Below, one piece after another: positions 37,101 through 45,183 of a DNA stretch of 64,000 nucleotides (its first letter is position 1; every line of letters starts with the position of its first letter). The stretch spans positions 372,001 to 436,000 of the forward strand of contig NZ_QJTD01000001.1 of the NCBI RefSeq assembly GCF_003217215.1, read 5' to 3'. The position numbers and the translations under genes were made by a program. The notes beneath the pieces were generated by a model that saw only the letters and a program-made list of their open reading frames with translations, was not told where the DNA came from and did not search any database. The stretch is from Winogradskyella epiphytica (GTDB taxonomy: Bacteria > Bacteroidota > Bacteroidia > Flavobacteriales > Flavobacteriaceae).

Positions 37101-37895
37101 TACCGCGTTTTCTAAATCAGATAGTTTCTTAATATAACCCAATCCTCTTATAAGGTATTCAGCTTGGTTGATTTCAAGCGTTTGTGCACCAACATCTTTG
37201 TTGCTTTGTTTTACTGCTTTTACAACCTCACTCAAGCCTATGTTGTATTGCCGCATTAATTCGGGATTAACATCCACTTGATATTCCAAAACATATCCGC
37301 CGATGGAAGCCACTTCTGAAACGCCACTCGCAGATGACAACGCATATTTCACGTAGAAGTCTTGAATGCTTCTTAATTCTTGTAAATCCCATCCACCTGT
37401 AACATTACCATCTTTATCACGTCCCTCAAGGGTGTACCAATATACTTGCCCTAATCCTGTGGCATCGGGACCTAGAGCTGGATTAACGCCTTCTGGTAGA
37501 AGTCCGGCTGGTAATGAGTTTAATTTTTCAAGTATTCGGCTTCTGCTCCAATAAAATTCAATATCTTCTTCGAAAATGATATAAATGCTCGAAAACCCGA
37601 ACATAGATGAACTACGTATTGTTTTAACCCCTGGAATACCAAGAAGCGATGTGGTTAGAGGATAAGTAATTTGATCCTCAATATCTTGAGGGGAACGACC
37701 ATCCCATTTAGTAAATACAATTTGTTGGTTTTCGCCAATATCTGGTATGGCATCTACGGCAACAGGGTCTCGAGGAAGTGAGCCTGTATTCCATTCAAAC
37801 GGGGCGTTTACGACTCCCCAAGCAATAAAAAGTGCAAGTAGTAGAACGGCTACTAGCTTGTTCTCGATTAAAAATTTGATGCTTTTATTCAGCAT
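34155..37895 (-). CDS. cusA: CusA-type Cu(I)/Ag(I) RND efflux pump
   Basis: The frame is open from 37958, but the RND start is MLNKSIKFLIENKLVAVLL at 37895, giving 1246 residues. That is longer than E. coli CusA (1047), with the additional length mostly between about 520 and 620 and in the periplasmic part (about 755-815). Features include 12 spans, the SSSMFGFSSIYIIFE block, and MSMGALDFG-like ALSGIAIAIGTMVD near the proton relay. A large insert region of extra spans (about 535-640) is unusual. It exports Cu(I)/Ag(I) with CusB and the TolC protein. Confidence 0.92.
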   Translation of the reverse strand: MLNKSIKFLIENKLVAVLLLALFIAWGVVNAPFEWNTGSLPRDPVAVDAIPDIGENQQIVFTKWDGRSPQDIEDQITYPLTTSLLGIPGVKTIRSSSMFGFSSIYIIFEEDIEFYWSRSRILEKLNSLPAGLLPEGVNPALGPDATGLGQVYWYTLEGRDKDGNVTGGWDLQELRSIQDFYVKYALSSASGVSEVASIGGYVLEYQVDVNPELMRQYNIGLSEVVKAVKQSNKDVGAQTLEINQAEYLIRGLGYIKKLSDLENAVVTSKDFTSIRIKDIAKVTHGPATRRGLLDKEGAEVVGGVVVARYGANPMEVINNVKEKINELSSGLPSKTLSDGRTSQLTIVPFYDRTELIQETLDTLEEALSLQILVTIFVIIIMVFNLRASILISGLLPIAVLMVFISMKLFNVDANIVALSGIAIAIGTMVDMGVILTENVLRHIDESDEDVPMDTIVYNATAEVSGAILTAILTTIISFIPVFTMIGAEGKLFRPLAFTKTAALIAALTVSLFLIPPFTAYLFKKRSIRTSFSYILNGTMIILGIVSLIFGYPLGLILIAFGTVGILSLKEMITAKLANTINIFVSAFALIFLLGEYWRPLGVDRSFFINVIFVGLICFGLLGVFTLFRNYYVRILNWALRNKLLFLSIPTAIVIFGVMIMRNTGKEFMPSLNEGSFLLMPTSMPHAGVEENKRVLQQLDMAVASIPEIETVVGKSGRTESSLDPAPLSMYENVIQYKSEYILNENRKRQRFKVNEDGLFVLKDGSLVTNPNSEIEVEDEDYKASKITDPFSVTRSQLIPDDDGEYFRNWRPEIESPDDIWKEIVRVTKLPGVTSAPKLQPIETRLVMLQTGMRAPMGIKVKGQDLKEIEAFGVQLEDILKQAEGVKDEAVFADRIVGKPYLLIDIDRERLARYGITIEQVQQVIQVSVGGMVLSQTVEGRERYGIRVRYPRELRANPNDLKDIYVPVEKGSPVPLSELVTIRYEKGPQVIKSEDTFLVGYVLFDKLDGFAEVDVVENAQALIQEKIDNGELTVPKGINYQFTGTYENQLRAEKTLSVVVPLALAIIFLILYFQFRSVGTSLMVFTGIAVAFAGGFLMIWFYGQDWFLNFSFFGENLRDLFQMHTINLSVAVWVGFIALFGIATDDGVVMATYLTQTFDKNKPKDRKSIRASVVEAGEKRIRPCLMTTATTILALLPVLTSTGRGSDIMIPMAIPSFGGMLIALITLFVVPVLFSWKEEFQLKRATK

Positions 37896-38000
37896 TACAA
37901 TGATTATTAAACAGTTATACATCGAATAATATCTTGATAAAATCAAAACATTAAACACAAGAAATTGAGCCCAAAATAGTATTGACCATAGGGCTAATTA

Positions 38001-38018
38001 TTCCGATATTTATCGGAA
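38001..38018. promoter_or_regulatory. Perfect palindrome upstream of the CusA gene
   Basis: TTCCGATA-TT-TATCGGAA is a perfect 8-bp inverted repeat with a 2-bp spacer. It lies 106 bp upstream of the CusA start and 12 bp after the HYC_CC_PP gene end. It could be an operator for the copper operon or a weak terminator of the preceding gene. No T-run follows on the minus strand, which favours the operator reading. Confidence 0.4.
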
Positions 38019-38029
38019 ACTGTTTAAAA

Positions 38030-38446
38030 TCAAATTAAATACGTCTCGTGCAGTTTTTGTATATCCCGTATGAGAAAGGGAACCGCATAATCTCTAAATG
38101 GTACAATGTGTGAATCAAGAGTCTCAAAGAGATTGATATAAGAATGTACAAAAGAGACAACAAAGACTTGTTGCTCAAAATTTAAGGTGTTAAAAGACAT
38201 CTTCAGGTCGTCCTGACCTTCAACAACTAATTGCTTATCTGAACAGCAGGAATCATCCTGAACTTCACTTTGACAATCATTTTTGGATAGTTGTTTATCC
38301 ATTCCGCAAGTTTCAACGTGCCCAAATAAAGAAGAATCCACTAAAGTATCGCCACAGTAATGACTATCAATAGTAAAAGAAACTGTTGACAATAGCACGA
38401 TAAGTGCCAAACAAACGGATGATATTTTATGAAAAACTTTTTTCAT
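38030..38446 (-). CDS. HYC_CC_PP-family secreted protein, copy 1
   Basis: This 138-residue protein has a signal-like N-terminus (SVCLALIVLLSTVSFTI) and then HYCGDTLVDSSLFGH. A DSCCSD pair follows, and a Pro-containing C-terminal tail. HYC, CC and the tail give the family its name. It is exported and probably binds copper through its Cys and His. It is transcribed leftwards, divergent from the paralogue at 38738, and precedes the CusA operon. Confidence 0.85.
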   Translation of the reverse strand: MKKVFHKISSVCLALIVLLSTVSFTIDSHYCGDTLVDSSLFGHVETCGMDKQLSKNDCQSEVQDDSCCSDKQLVVEGQDDLKMSFNTLNFEQQVFVVSFVHSYINLFETLDSHIVPFRDYAVPFLIRDIQKLHETYLI

Positions 38447-38737
38447 TAATGTTGCAAATTTATAAAAAATTTATCTCAATTTGTTTATTTAACAATTTTT
38501 TTTGATTTATCAATGTTTATTTTGCACGAAACCGCTTAAATATTATTTGCAAATAAAATTCTTTTGCAGCTTCCTTTATATGATATAAATCATAGTTCTG
38601 TTGAACTTTTAGAATTATATTTGTACTGATTAATTTTGTTGTTTTTTTTGTAAAAAACTGATAATAAAATAATTGAACAGTTGAATTTTATTTTCCAAAA
38701 TCCTTTAATGTTAATCAAAATTTATTAATTTTATAGT
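38447..38737. promoter_or_regulatory. Divergent promoter region between two HYC_CC_PP genes
   Basis: This 291-bp AT-rich region separates the leftward and rightward halves of the element. TATATTTG at 38616-38623 and TAATTTTG at 38631-38638 both fit the Bacteroidota -7 consensus TAnnTTTG on the plus strand. I cannot place a clear -33 TTTG at the right spacing for either. It must drive the gene at 38738 and the copper block to its left. Confidence 0.4.
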
Positions 38738-39160
38738 GTGAAATCTTTTTTTACTAAAATACTGTCCTTCTTTTTAGCAGTTTTTATACTGTTTTCCACC
38801 ACATCCTTTACGGTAAATATGCACTTTTGCTGTAATAAAATGGTGGATTTGGCTTTTTTTAGTAAAGCAGAATCTTGTATGGAGACTGCACAGAAAAAAG
38901 ATAATAATTCCAAGCAATGTACTACAATACAAGAGAAAGACTGTTGCGATAATAAGACCATCTTGAAAGAAGGAGATGACACCTTCAAGAAGGCCAATAC
39001 AATTTCAGAGATTGAAACTTTAGTTTTCTTAAACAACTTCGTCTATTCTTATATCAACCTTTTTGAAGGTTTAGAGAAAAACACAGTTTCTTTTAAGGCT
39101 TATAGGCCACCTTTGCTATCCACAGACCTTGTAATCCTCAACGAGTCCTTTTTAATTTGA
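38738..39160 (+). CDS. HYC_CC_PP-family secreted protein, copy 2
   Basis: This 140-residue protein has a signal peptide (ILSFFLAVFILFSTTSFTV) and HFCCNKMVDLAFF, then KDCCDN and YRPPLL: the HYC, CC and PP blocks in order. It is the clearest member here. It matches copy 1 across the N-terminal 30 residues and the FVYSYINLFE block. It is the first rightward gene of the element. Confidence 0.85.
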   Translation: MKSFFTKILSFFLAVFILFSTTSFTVNMHFCCNKMVDLAFFSKAESCMETAQKKDNNSKQCTTIQEKDCCDNKTILKEGDDTFKKANTISEIETLVFLNNFVYSYINLFEGLEKNTVSFKAYRPPLLSTDLVILNESFLI

Positions 39161-39224
39161 TTTTCTACTTCGCAGGTTAAAATTAATCTGCATTGCCTCT
39201 ATAGCCAATATTTCACTTCTGGCT

Positions 39225-39239
39225 AACATTTGTTGTACC
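39225..39239 (+). repeat. Interior echo of the integrase-arm motif
   Basis: AACATTTGTTGTACC is identical to 1100-1114 at the left end of the element, including the TGTTGTACC unit. It is a single unit here, not double. It lies 91 bp before the second HMA-AraC gene, near the point where gene direction changes. Confidence 0.4.
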
Positions 39240-39329
39240 CTATTCTCAACAACGCTACACAATATTAATCCTGTTAGGCTAAACCTATCAGACCATTGAG
39301 CTAAACTCATTGACAATACATTATATACT

Positions 39330-39911
39330 ATGAACAAACCAAAAGAATTTTGGATTAAGAATATGGTCTGTAGCCGCTGCTTAAAAGTTATTAAGCAAGA
39401 ACTACAGGAATTGGGAGTTACTGTGCTTTCATTGGAATTAGGAAGGTTATTGGTAGAAGCACCAAAAAAAACCAGCAATGAGATTGTCGAAGCTGTTACA
39501 ACTGTGCTTCACGCTAATGATTTTGAAATTGTACAAAAAGAAGAAGAAATGCTCGTAGAAAGAATGAAAGTCATTCTAATAGAACAATTGCAAGAGTTAC
39601 CATTACATATTAAGGTAAAAACATCTGAACTATTAGCATCAAGACTTCATAAGGATTACAAGACATTGAGCAAATTGTTTTCAGCCAACGAACAGACCAC
39701 TCTGGAAAAGTACTTTATCAAATTAAAGATTGAAAAAGTTAAAGAGCTCATTCAGCTTAAACAACATTCCTTTTCAGATATAGGGTACCTATTGGACTAC
39801 AGCAGTGTCAACCATTTGTCTAGACAGTTTAAGGACGTTATAGGAGTAAGTATGACCGATTATAAAAATGCAGAAGACTGGAAACGAAATTTTTACGATG
39901 AAATTATATAG
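39330..39911 (+). CDS. HMA-AraC fusion regulator, copy 2
   Basis: This 193-residue protein has the same architecture as the copy at 23932. The metal site MVCSRC (Cys 14 and 17) sits in an HMA-like fold, followed by a linker and an AraC-type DNA-binding domain (about 100-182, with SDIGYLLDYSSVNHLSRQF). It stands 170 bp after the HYC_CC_PP gene and 76 bp before the Met-rich lipoprotein gene. It likely controls the rightward copper genes and perhaps the divergent region. Confidence 0.85.
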   Translation: MNKPKEFWIKNMVCSRCLKVIKQELQELGVTVLSLELGRLLVEAPKKTSNEIVEAVTTVLHANDFEIVQKEEEMLVERMKVILIEQLQELPLHIKVKTSELLASRLHKDYKTLSKLFSANEQTTLEKYFIKLKIEKVKELIQLKQHSFSDIGYLLDYSSVNHLSRQFKDVIGVSMTDYKNAEDWKRNFYDEII

Positions 39912-39986
39912 ATCATAGCGAAAGTTATGTACAACAAGATAGTACAAAACCAATAATTTTATAGTATTAATTCAAAACAAACACCT

Positions 39987-40436
39987 ATGAAAGCACTTAC
40001 AATTATTTTATCGATGATTGGGCTTGTAAGTTTGAACAGTTGCACACAAGAAACAAACCCTCAAGCAGTACTGGAAAACCCAGAAACCCGCACAGAAGTC
40101 TTCAATGATATTGCCCAGAATGACGATTATATGACGGAGTTTATGGAAAATATGCACAACAACCCACAAGCAATGCAAATGATGCAGGGCAACAAGAACA
40201 TGATGGACGCTATGATGCAGGGCGAAGGAATGCAAATGATGATGGAAGACGGTATGATGATGCACTCAATGATGGACGGAATGATGAAAATGATGCACGA
40301 AAAAGGGATGATGAGCTAAGACTGTATGGAATCCTGCTCAAAGATGATGGGCGAAAAAGGAATGGATATGCAGGGTATGGACAAGATGGACGATATGGAT
40401 AGTCCAACCAAAGGTGAGCATACCGAGCATCATTAA
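39987..40436 (+). pseudogene. Met-rich copper-type lipoprotein with an in-frame stop
   Basis: From 39987 the frame encodes a lipoprotein (LNSC lipobox) and a very Met-rich tail. A TAA at 40317-40319 interrupts it after 110 residues. The same frame then continues open for 38 codons to a TAA at 40434-40436, coding another Met/Cys/His-rich part (DCMESCSKMMGEKGMDMQGM, ending HTEHH). The composition is continuous across the stop, so a single GAA-to-TAA change is the likely cause. The truncated form may still bind copper. Confidence 0.65.
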
Positions 40437-40460
40437 TTTTAACTTTTAAAATAAACAACA

Positions 40461-40730
40461 ATGAAAAATAATCACTGGATATGGATGGTCATCGGTTGTG
40501 GATTACCATTACTGTTTATCTTTTTTGCACCATCATTAGGTATAGGAAGCAGTTCGTCTCTATTCATCTTCATCCTCTTTATGTTTGCTTGTCACTTATT
40601 TATGCCTCACGGTTCACATCGCCACGGTGGGCACAATCATTCACAGAATAGACAAAGAGAAAACGAACACGGTAAAGATGTTTCAAAAACAGAACCAAAA
40701 GATGAACACAAAGGGCATCATCACCATTAA
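40461..40730 (+). CDS. Small His-tailed membrane protein
   Basis: This 89-residue protein has two hydrophobic segments (about 8-25 and 30-48) and then a strongly His-rich tail (HGSHRHGGHNHSQN, ending HKGHHHH). No family is certain. The tail should bind Cu, Zn or Ni. It lies 24 bp after the interrupted Met-rich gene and 7 bp before the HMA gene. Confidence 0.7.
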   Translation: MKNNHWIWMVIGCGLPLLFIFFAPSLGIGSSSSLFIFILFMFACHLFMPHGSHRHGGHNHSQNRQRENEHGKDVSKTEPKDEHKGHHHH

Positions 40731-40737
40731 ATACTAA

Positions 40738-40956
40738 ATGATGAAACAAAAATTTCAAATAAGCGGAATCAGCTGCGGTGGATGTGTATCAAGAGTAAAA
40801 AAGACTTTAGAAGAACATCCCAATATAGAAAAAGCAGAGATCTTTTTGGCACCAAAAGGTGCTGCACTTATCACGATGAATGAAGCACTTTCTGTTGCCG
40901 AATTACAAAAGCAACTTGATGGGCTCAATGGTTATACAATTACAGAATTAAATTAA
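40738..40956 (+). CDS. HMA-domain copper chaperone-like protein
   Basis: This 72-residue protein carries one HMA domain with GISCGGC at the metal site (Cys about 13 and 16). Met2 (40741) may be the start. The fold pattern matches CopZ. It resembles the chaperone at 5142 in having CGGC in place of CxxC with variable centre. Likely a cytoplasmic Cu(I) carrier for the CPH ATPase at 57250 or the exporter at 5375. Confidence 0.85.
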   Translation: MMKQKFQISGISCGGCVSRVKKTLEEHPNIEKAEIFLAPKGAALITMNEALSVAELQKQLDGLNGYTITELN

Positions 40957-40978
40957 CAACAACTTAAAACCAAAAATT

Positions 40979-41197
40979 ATGCATTTTTACGAAGGACATT
41001 TTGGAGGTATGCACCTAATATGGTGGATTATATGGATTATTTTATTGGCTTGGATATTCTTTATCCCAGCAGATATCCCTTATCAAAAAACAAAGAAGGA
41101 CAGCCCACTGGATATTCTTAAAAACCGCTTTGCAAAAGGCGAAATATCCAAGGAAGAATTTGAGGAATCAAAAAAGATATTAAAATCAGACAACTAA
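40979..41197 (+). CDS. SHOCT-domain small membrane protein
   Basis: This 72-residue protein has one membrane span (about 12-30, rich in Trp) and a C-terminal SHOCT domain (DILKNRFAKGEISKEEFEESKKIL). SHOCT is a short oligomerisation and interaction module. The gene sits among small copper-associated proteins, 22 bp downstream of the HMA gene. Its function is unknown. Confidence 0.85.
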   Translation: MHFYEGHFGGMHLIWWIIWIILLAWIFFIPADIPYQKTKKDSPLDILKNRFAKGEISKEEFEESKKILKSDN

Positions 41198-41214
41198 CTC
41201 AAAACTTTAAAATT

Positions 41215-41493
41215 ATGTATCGATTAAACGTAAAAAAACTCGGATTTGCTTTCGGTCTTACGGGGGCACTAATTTACTTAGGCTGTATGATAGTTATGTC
41301 AACAGCAGGTCGAGAAGCCACTATCGATTTTTTCAACAGCCTATTGCACGGTTTAGATACCACAAGCATTATCAGGATGGATGTGCCACTATGGGAAGCT
41401 GGTTTGGGAATAGTACAGATATTCATTTTAGGATGGCTAATAGGTGCCTGTATTGCGGCTTTTTATAATGCGCAAATAAAAGTCAAAAAATAA
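41215..41493 (+). CDS. DUF5676-like small membrane protein
   Basis: This 92-residue protein has two spans (about 8-28 and 60-84). The start, LNVKKLGFAFGLTGALIYLG, resembles DUF5676 proteins. It is small and hydrophobic with no metal motif. It lies in the same rightward run, 17 bp after the SHOCT gene. Confidence 0.6.
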   Translation: MYRLNVKKLGFAFGLTGALIYLGCMIVMSTAGREATIDFFNSLLHGLDTTSIIRMDVPLWEAGLGIVQIFILGWLIGACIAAFYNAQIKVKK

Positions 41494-41511
41494 GAGAGTA
41501 AAATAAAATTT

Positions 41512-42222
41512 ATGCAATATGTCTGGTTCATATGGTCTCTTATAATTCTTGCTCTTTGGGCAATAATCTATTTGTCAAAAAAGGGGTATAGAAAAGAAAT
41601 GCTCAAAATGAGCCTTATTACGATGCCCTTTGGTTTAACAGAACCATTATTTGTACCAGAATATTGGATGCCACCTTCCTTATTCCATTTAGCGGAAAGA
41701 ACAGGTTTTGATATTGAGAGCCTTATCTTCTCTTTTGCCATTGGCGGAATAGGGACGGTATTGTATAATCTGATATTCAAAAAAGGCTATATAGATATGC
41801 CTCATACCGAACGGAGCCACCAAAGACATAAGCTACATATTTATATACTTTTTGTTCCAGCCATTGTATTCGTCATATTTAGTCTTTTCACCACGCTTAA
41901 CCACATCTATTGTGGCATCATTGCAATGTTTTTTGGTGGTTTGGCAACATTGTACTGTCGCCCAGATTTAAAAGGAAAGATATGGGTTGGAGGAATCTTG
42001 TTTACCATACTGTACTTCATTTATTTCGGAAGCATCCTTCCGTTTTATCCGCAATATGTGGAGCTGTACTGGAATCTGGACAACCTGACCCATATTCTTG
42101 TTTTGGGAATCCCAATTGAAGAGTTACTGTTCGCTTTCACCTTTGGTATGTATTGGTCTGGATTATATGAACACTTGTATTGGAGAAAACTTATAAAATC
42201 GAAAGAAATGTCAACCAACTAA
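41512..42222 (+). CDS. Lycopene-cyclase-domain membrane protein
   Basis: This 236-residue protein has seven or so membrane spans. MPFGLTEPLFVPEYWMPP and DNLTHILVLGIPIEELLFAF are hallmark blocks of the heterodimeric-type lycopene cyclase domain. No other carotenoid gene lies in the window, so the substrate is unclear. The domain is also found in membrane proteins unrelated to carotenoids. Confidence 0.75.
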   Translation: MQYVWFIWSLIILALWAIIYLSKKGYRKEMLKMSLITMPFGLTEPLFVPEYWMPPSLFHLAERTGFDIESLIFSFAIGGIGTVLYNLIFKKGYIDMPHTERSHQRHKLHIYILFVPAIVFVIFSLFTTLNHIYCGIIAMFFGGLATLYCRPDLKGKIWVGGILFTILYFIYFGSILPFYPQYVELYWNLDNLTHILVLGIPIEELLFAFTFGMYWSGLYEHLYWRKLIKSKEMSTN

Positions 42223-42234
42223 AACATTCAAATT

Positions 42235-42696
42235 ATGAAAATATTATTGGCCATAGATGGTTCAGATTTCAGTAAAGTAGCCATTCACGAACTTATAAAA
42301 ATGACCCTATCCTCAAATAGTGAAATTCATATTATAAATGTTTATGAAGTTCCGAAAACAAACGGCCTGGGATTGCATACTATGGGCGGCAGGATAGGAA
42401 ATTACATAGAAGAAATTAGAAGTAACGCTCAAAAATTGGGAAACAAAATCGTTTCAGAAGCTTTCGATAAAATCAAGGCCGAAAACAAGGCACTTTCCAT
42501 AACCACAAGTGTTGTTAGTGGCCTGCCCAAAAGTACTATTTATGAAAAAGCAGAAGATTGGGGTGCAGATTTAATCGTAGTAGGCTCTCAGGGTCACGGT
42601 GCACTTTCACGCTTAGTATTGGGCTCTGTATCCCAATATTTGACCACAAATGCCAAATGTTCAGTACTCATTGCAAGAGATAGAAATAAAAAATGA
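42235..42696 (+). CDS. Universal stress protein, single domain
   Basis: This 153-residue protein starts MKILLAIDGSDFSKVAIHEL. It has the GSQGHGALSRLVLGSVSQYL block with the G-x2-G-x9-GS/T nucleotide-binding motif near the C-terminus. It is a Usp-fold ATP-binding protein. It overlaps the NDH-2 gene by 4 bp. A second, tandem-domain Usp is encoded at 50493. Confidence 0.92.
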   Translation: MKILLAIDGSDFSKVAIHELIKMTLSSNSEIHIINVYEVPKTNGLGLHTMGGRIGNYIEEIRSNAQKLGNKIVSEAFDKIKAENKALSITTSVVSGLPKSTIYEKAEDWGADLIVVGSQGHGALSRLVLGSVSQYLTTNAKCSVLIARDRNKK

Positions 42697-44048
42697 AAGA
42701 AAAGCAAACACATAGCATTCCGTTGGAATCCACCTGTAAGATAACAGATGAAATCTGTCTTCCAGATACTAAATTACCTCGTGTGGTTATCGTTGGTGGA
42801 GGATTTGCAGGTTTGGCATTGGTTGAGAAACTGAAACACAAAGAAGTTCAAGTGGTTTTACTCGATAAAAATAACTTCCATCAGTTTCAGCCTTTATTAT
42901 ATCAAGTGGCAACGAGTGCCCTGGAGCCTGACAGTATTGTATTTCCATTCAGAAAACAAATCAATGGCTATAAAAATGTTTTCTTTCGTTTGGCTGAAGT
43001 TGAGGAAATTCAACCTGATTCAAATACTATATTGACCAATAAGGGAAGTGTTTCTTATGACTATTTAGTGTTGGCTACTGGCACGACCACCAATTTCTTT
43101 GGGATGGATTCTGTGGCCGAAAATAGTTTGGGGATGAAGGATATTCGCGATTCCCTCAACATCCGTCATATGATGTTGCAAAATTTGGAACAGGCAGCTA
43201 TTACTTGTGATGATAAAGAACGCGACGCGCTGACAAATTTTGTAATAGTAGGTGGTGGTCCAGCAGGCGTAGAAATGGCAGGAGCTTTGGCAGAGTTTTG
43301 CAAATACATCCTTCCCAAAGATTACCCAGAGTACCCTTCTTCCATTATGAATATTTATCTAATAGAAGCCATTGATGAGTTGTTAAGTACAATGTCTGAT
43401 AAAGCATCTTCGAAAACCCTCAAATATTTAGAGGATTTAAATGTAAAGGTATTATTAAATGAAGCTGTAAGCAATTATGATGGAAAGGAAGTCACTACCA
43501 AAAGTGATAAGACCATATTGGCTAAAAACCTTATCTGGACGGCTGGCGTAAAAGGACAATTCCCAAATGGTATTGATGGAAAACACGTAGTCAGAGGCAA
43601 CCGTATTAAAACCAATGCCAATTTAAAAGTAGAAGGCTACGAAAATATTTTTGCCATAGGTGATATCGCAGCACTCATTTCCAAAGAAACCCCAAAAGGA
43701 CATCCACAAGTAGCACAGACCGCTATTCAACAAGGTAAATACCTGGGCGATTCGATATTAAATATCATAAATAACAAATCCATAAAACCTTTCAAATATA
43801 AAGATAAAGGTTCCTTAGCAACCGTAGGTAAACGCAAGGCAGTTGCCGATTTGGGCAAATTTAAATTTGCAGGCTATTTCGCCTGGTTGCTGTGGTCCGT
43901 TGTTCACTTGATGGCCATAAGTGGATTTAGAAATAGATTGATGGTTGGTTTTAATTGGGCGGTTAGCTATTTCACTTATGAAAAGAGCAACCGCTTGATT
44001 ATTAGAAATTTTAAGCCAAAATCATTAATCGATAATACAGAAGAATAA
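42693..44048 (+). CDS. ndh: Type II NADH dehydrogenase-like flavoprotein
   Basis: This 451-residue protein has two dinucleotide-binding motifs, IVGGGFAGLALVE (about 32, FAD) and IVGGGPAGVEMAG (about 187, NADH). FAIGDIAAL and an amphipathic C-terminal region complete it. This is the layout of NDH-2, which passes electrons from NADH to quinone without pumping protons. The head carries an additional 30 residues, with Cys at about 11 and 17. In a cluster with glycolytic genes it would reoxidise NADH made by GAPDH. Confidence 0.9.
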   Translation: MKEKQTHSIPLESTCKITDEICLPDTKLPRVVIVGGGFAGLALVEKLKHKEVQVVLLDKNNFHQFQPLLYQVATSALEPDSIVFPFRKQINGYKNVFFRLAEVEEIQPDSNTILTNKGSVSYDYLVLATGTTTNFFGMDSVAENSLGMKDIRDSLNIRHMMLQNLEQAAITCDDKERDALTNFVIVGGGPAGVEMAGALAEFCKYILPKDYPEYPSSIMNIYLIEAIDELLSTMSDKASSKTLKYLEDLNVKVLLNEAVSNYDGKEVTTKSDKTILAKNLIWTAGVKGQFPNGIDGKHVVRGNRIKTNANLKVEGYENIFAIGDIAALISKETPKGHPQVAQTAIQQGKYLGDSILNIINNKSIKPFKYKDKGSLATVGKRKAVADLGKFKFAGYFAWLLWSVVHLMAISGFRNRLMVGFNWAVSYFTYEKSNRLIIRNFKPKSLIDNTEE

Positions 44049-44068
44049 CTAATTAAAACAAAATTTAT

Positions 44069-45082
44069 ATGAAAGAAATAGGAGTTATAGGATACGGAGT
44101 CATAGGAAAAAGAGTGGCAGATGCCATCAAATTACAAGATGATATGAAGCTTTCGGGCGTTTGCGATATAATCAGCGATTGGCGCATTCAAAATGCCGTA
44201 AGAAAGGAGTATGATATTTATGCAGCTACCGAAGAAGCAGCCAATGATATGGACTCAAAAGGAATTTCAGTAAAAGGAAGCTTACAGGAACTTTTAAAGA
44301 AATCAGACCTGGTTGTGGACTGTACACCCAAAAAAATTGCCGCTCAGAATGTCGTTATCTACAAGGAGCAAAACATCAAATTTATTCTACACGGTGGCGA
44401 AAAACACGAAACCACAGGGCATTCCTTTAGTGCAGAAAATAATTACAAATCGGCTCTAAACTTGAATGCGACAAGAGTAGTTTCTTGTAATACTACGTCT
44501 ATTTTAAGAACCTTGACCGCTTTAAAAAGAGCCGATTTATTGGATTATGCCAGAGGTACACTTTTAAGAAGAGCTACAGACCCTTGGGAAAGCCATTTAG
44601 GCGGTATTATGAACACAATGGTTCCCGAAAGAGACATCCCAAGCCATCAAGGTCCCGACGCACAAAGTGTTGACCCTGATCTTGATGTTATCACTACCGC
44701 AATAAAGGTACCCCAAACCTTAAGCCATTTACATTACTGGAACGTGAAATTAAAAAAACAGGCCTCGAAGGAAGAGGTGCTGAATGCCTTTAAAACCTCT
44801 AGTCGCATCAAACTAATTCAATATGATCAAGGTTTGGTTTCTAACAATACCATTAAAGAAATGTTCTTAGATATGGGCAGGCCTTGGGGTGATATGTATG
44901 AAGTTGCCCTTTGGGAAGATATGCTGAAAGTGGTGGGCGATGAACTTTTCTATGCCTACGTGGTCGATAACCAAGCTATTGTAATCCCTGAAACCATTGA
45001 TGCCATTCGCGCACTTACTGGAATCGAAACCGATCCAAACAAATCTATCGAAAAGACCAATGAAAGTCTAGGAATCAAATAA
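44069..45082 (+). CDS. Type II (archaeal-type) glyceraldehyde-3-phosphate dehydrogenase
   Basis: This 337-residue protein starts with a Rossmann motif GVIGYGVIGKRVADAI. The catalytic cysteine is C140 in VSCNTTSILRTL, the archaeal-type signature and not the bacterial SCTTN. GGEKHETTGHSF and the DIPSHQGPDAQ block also match type II enzymes, which use NADP or NAD. Such a gene in a flavobacterium is unusual, because the host should have an ordinary type I enzyme. It sits next to class I aldolase and phosphofructokinase, so it probably serves the same pathway. Confidence 0.9.
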   Translation: MKEIGVIGYGVIGKRVADAIKLQDDMKLSGVCDIISDWRIQNAVRKEYDIYAATEEAANDMDSKGISVKGSLQELLKKSDLVVDCTPKKIAAQNVVIYKEQNIKFILHGGEKHETTGHSFSAENNYKSALNLNATRVVSCNTTSILRTLTALKRADLLDYARGTLLRRATDPWESHLGGIMNTMVPERDIPSHQGPDAQSVDPDLDVITTAIKVPQTLSHLHYWNVKLKKQASKEEVLNAFKTSSRIKLIQYDQGLVSNNTIKEMFLDMGRPWGDMYEVALWEDMLKVVGDELFYAYVVDNQAIVIPETIDAIRALTGIETDPNKSIEKTNESLGIK

Positions 45083-45183
45083 ATTCATTTAAAATGAAAC
45101 ATCCATTATTCATTTTTAAACACACAGCGGAATGACTAATTGGATGTTCCATATGTCCTTTAAAAAACAAATATTATAGACAG

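Noticed and set aside
37896..37958. Twenty-one-residue N-terminal extension of CusA
   Set aside because: It has no sequence like RND pumps, and the natural membrane start begins at the Met of 37895.
38731..39036. Open frame on the minus strand over the HYC_CC_PP gene
   Set aside because: It is the complement of the clear secreted protein at 38738-39160, has no signal or family match, and is an accident of composition.
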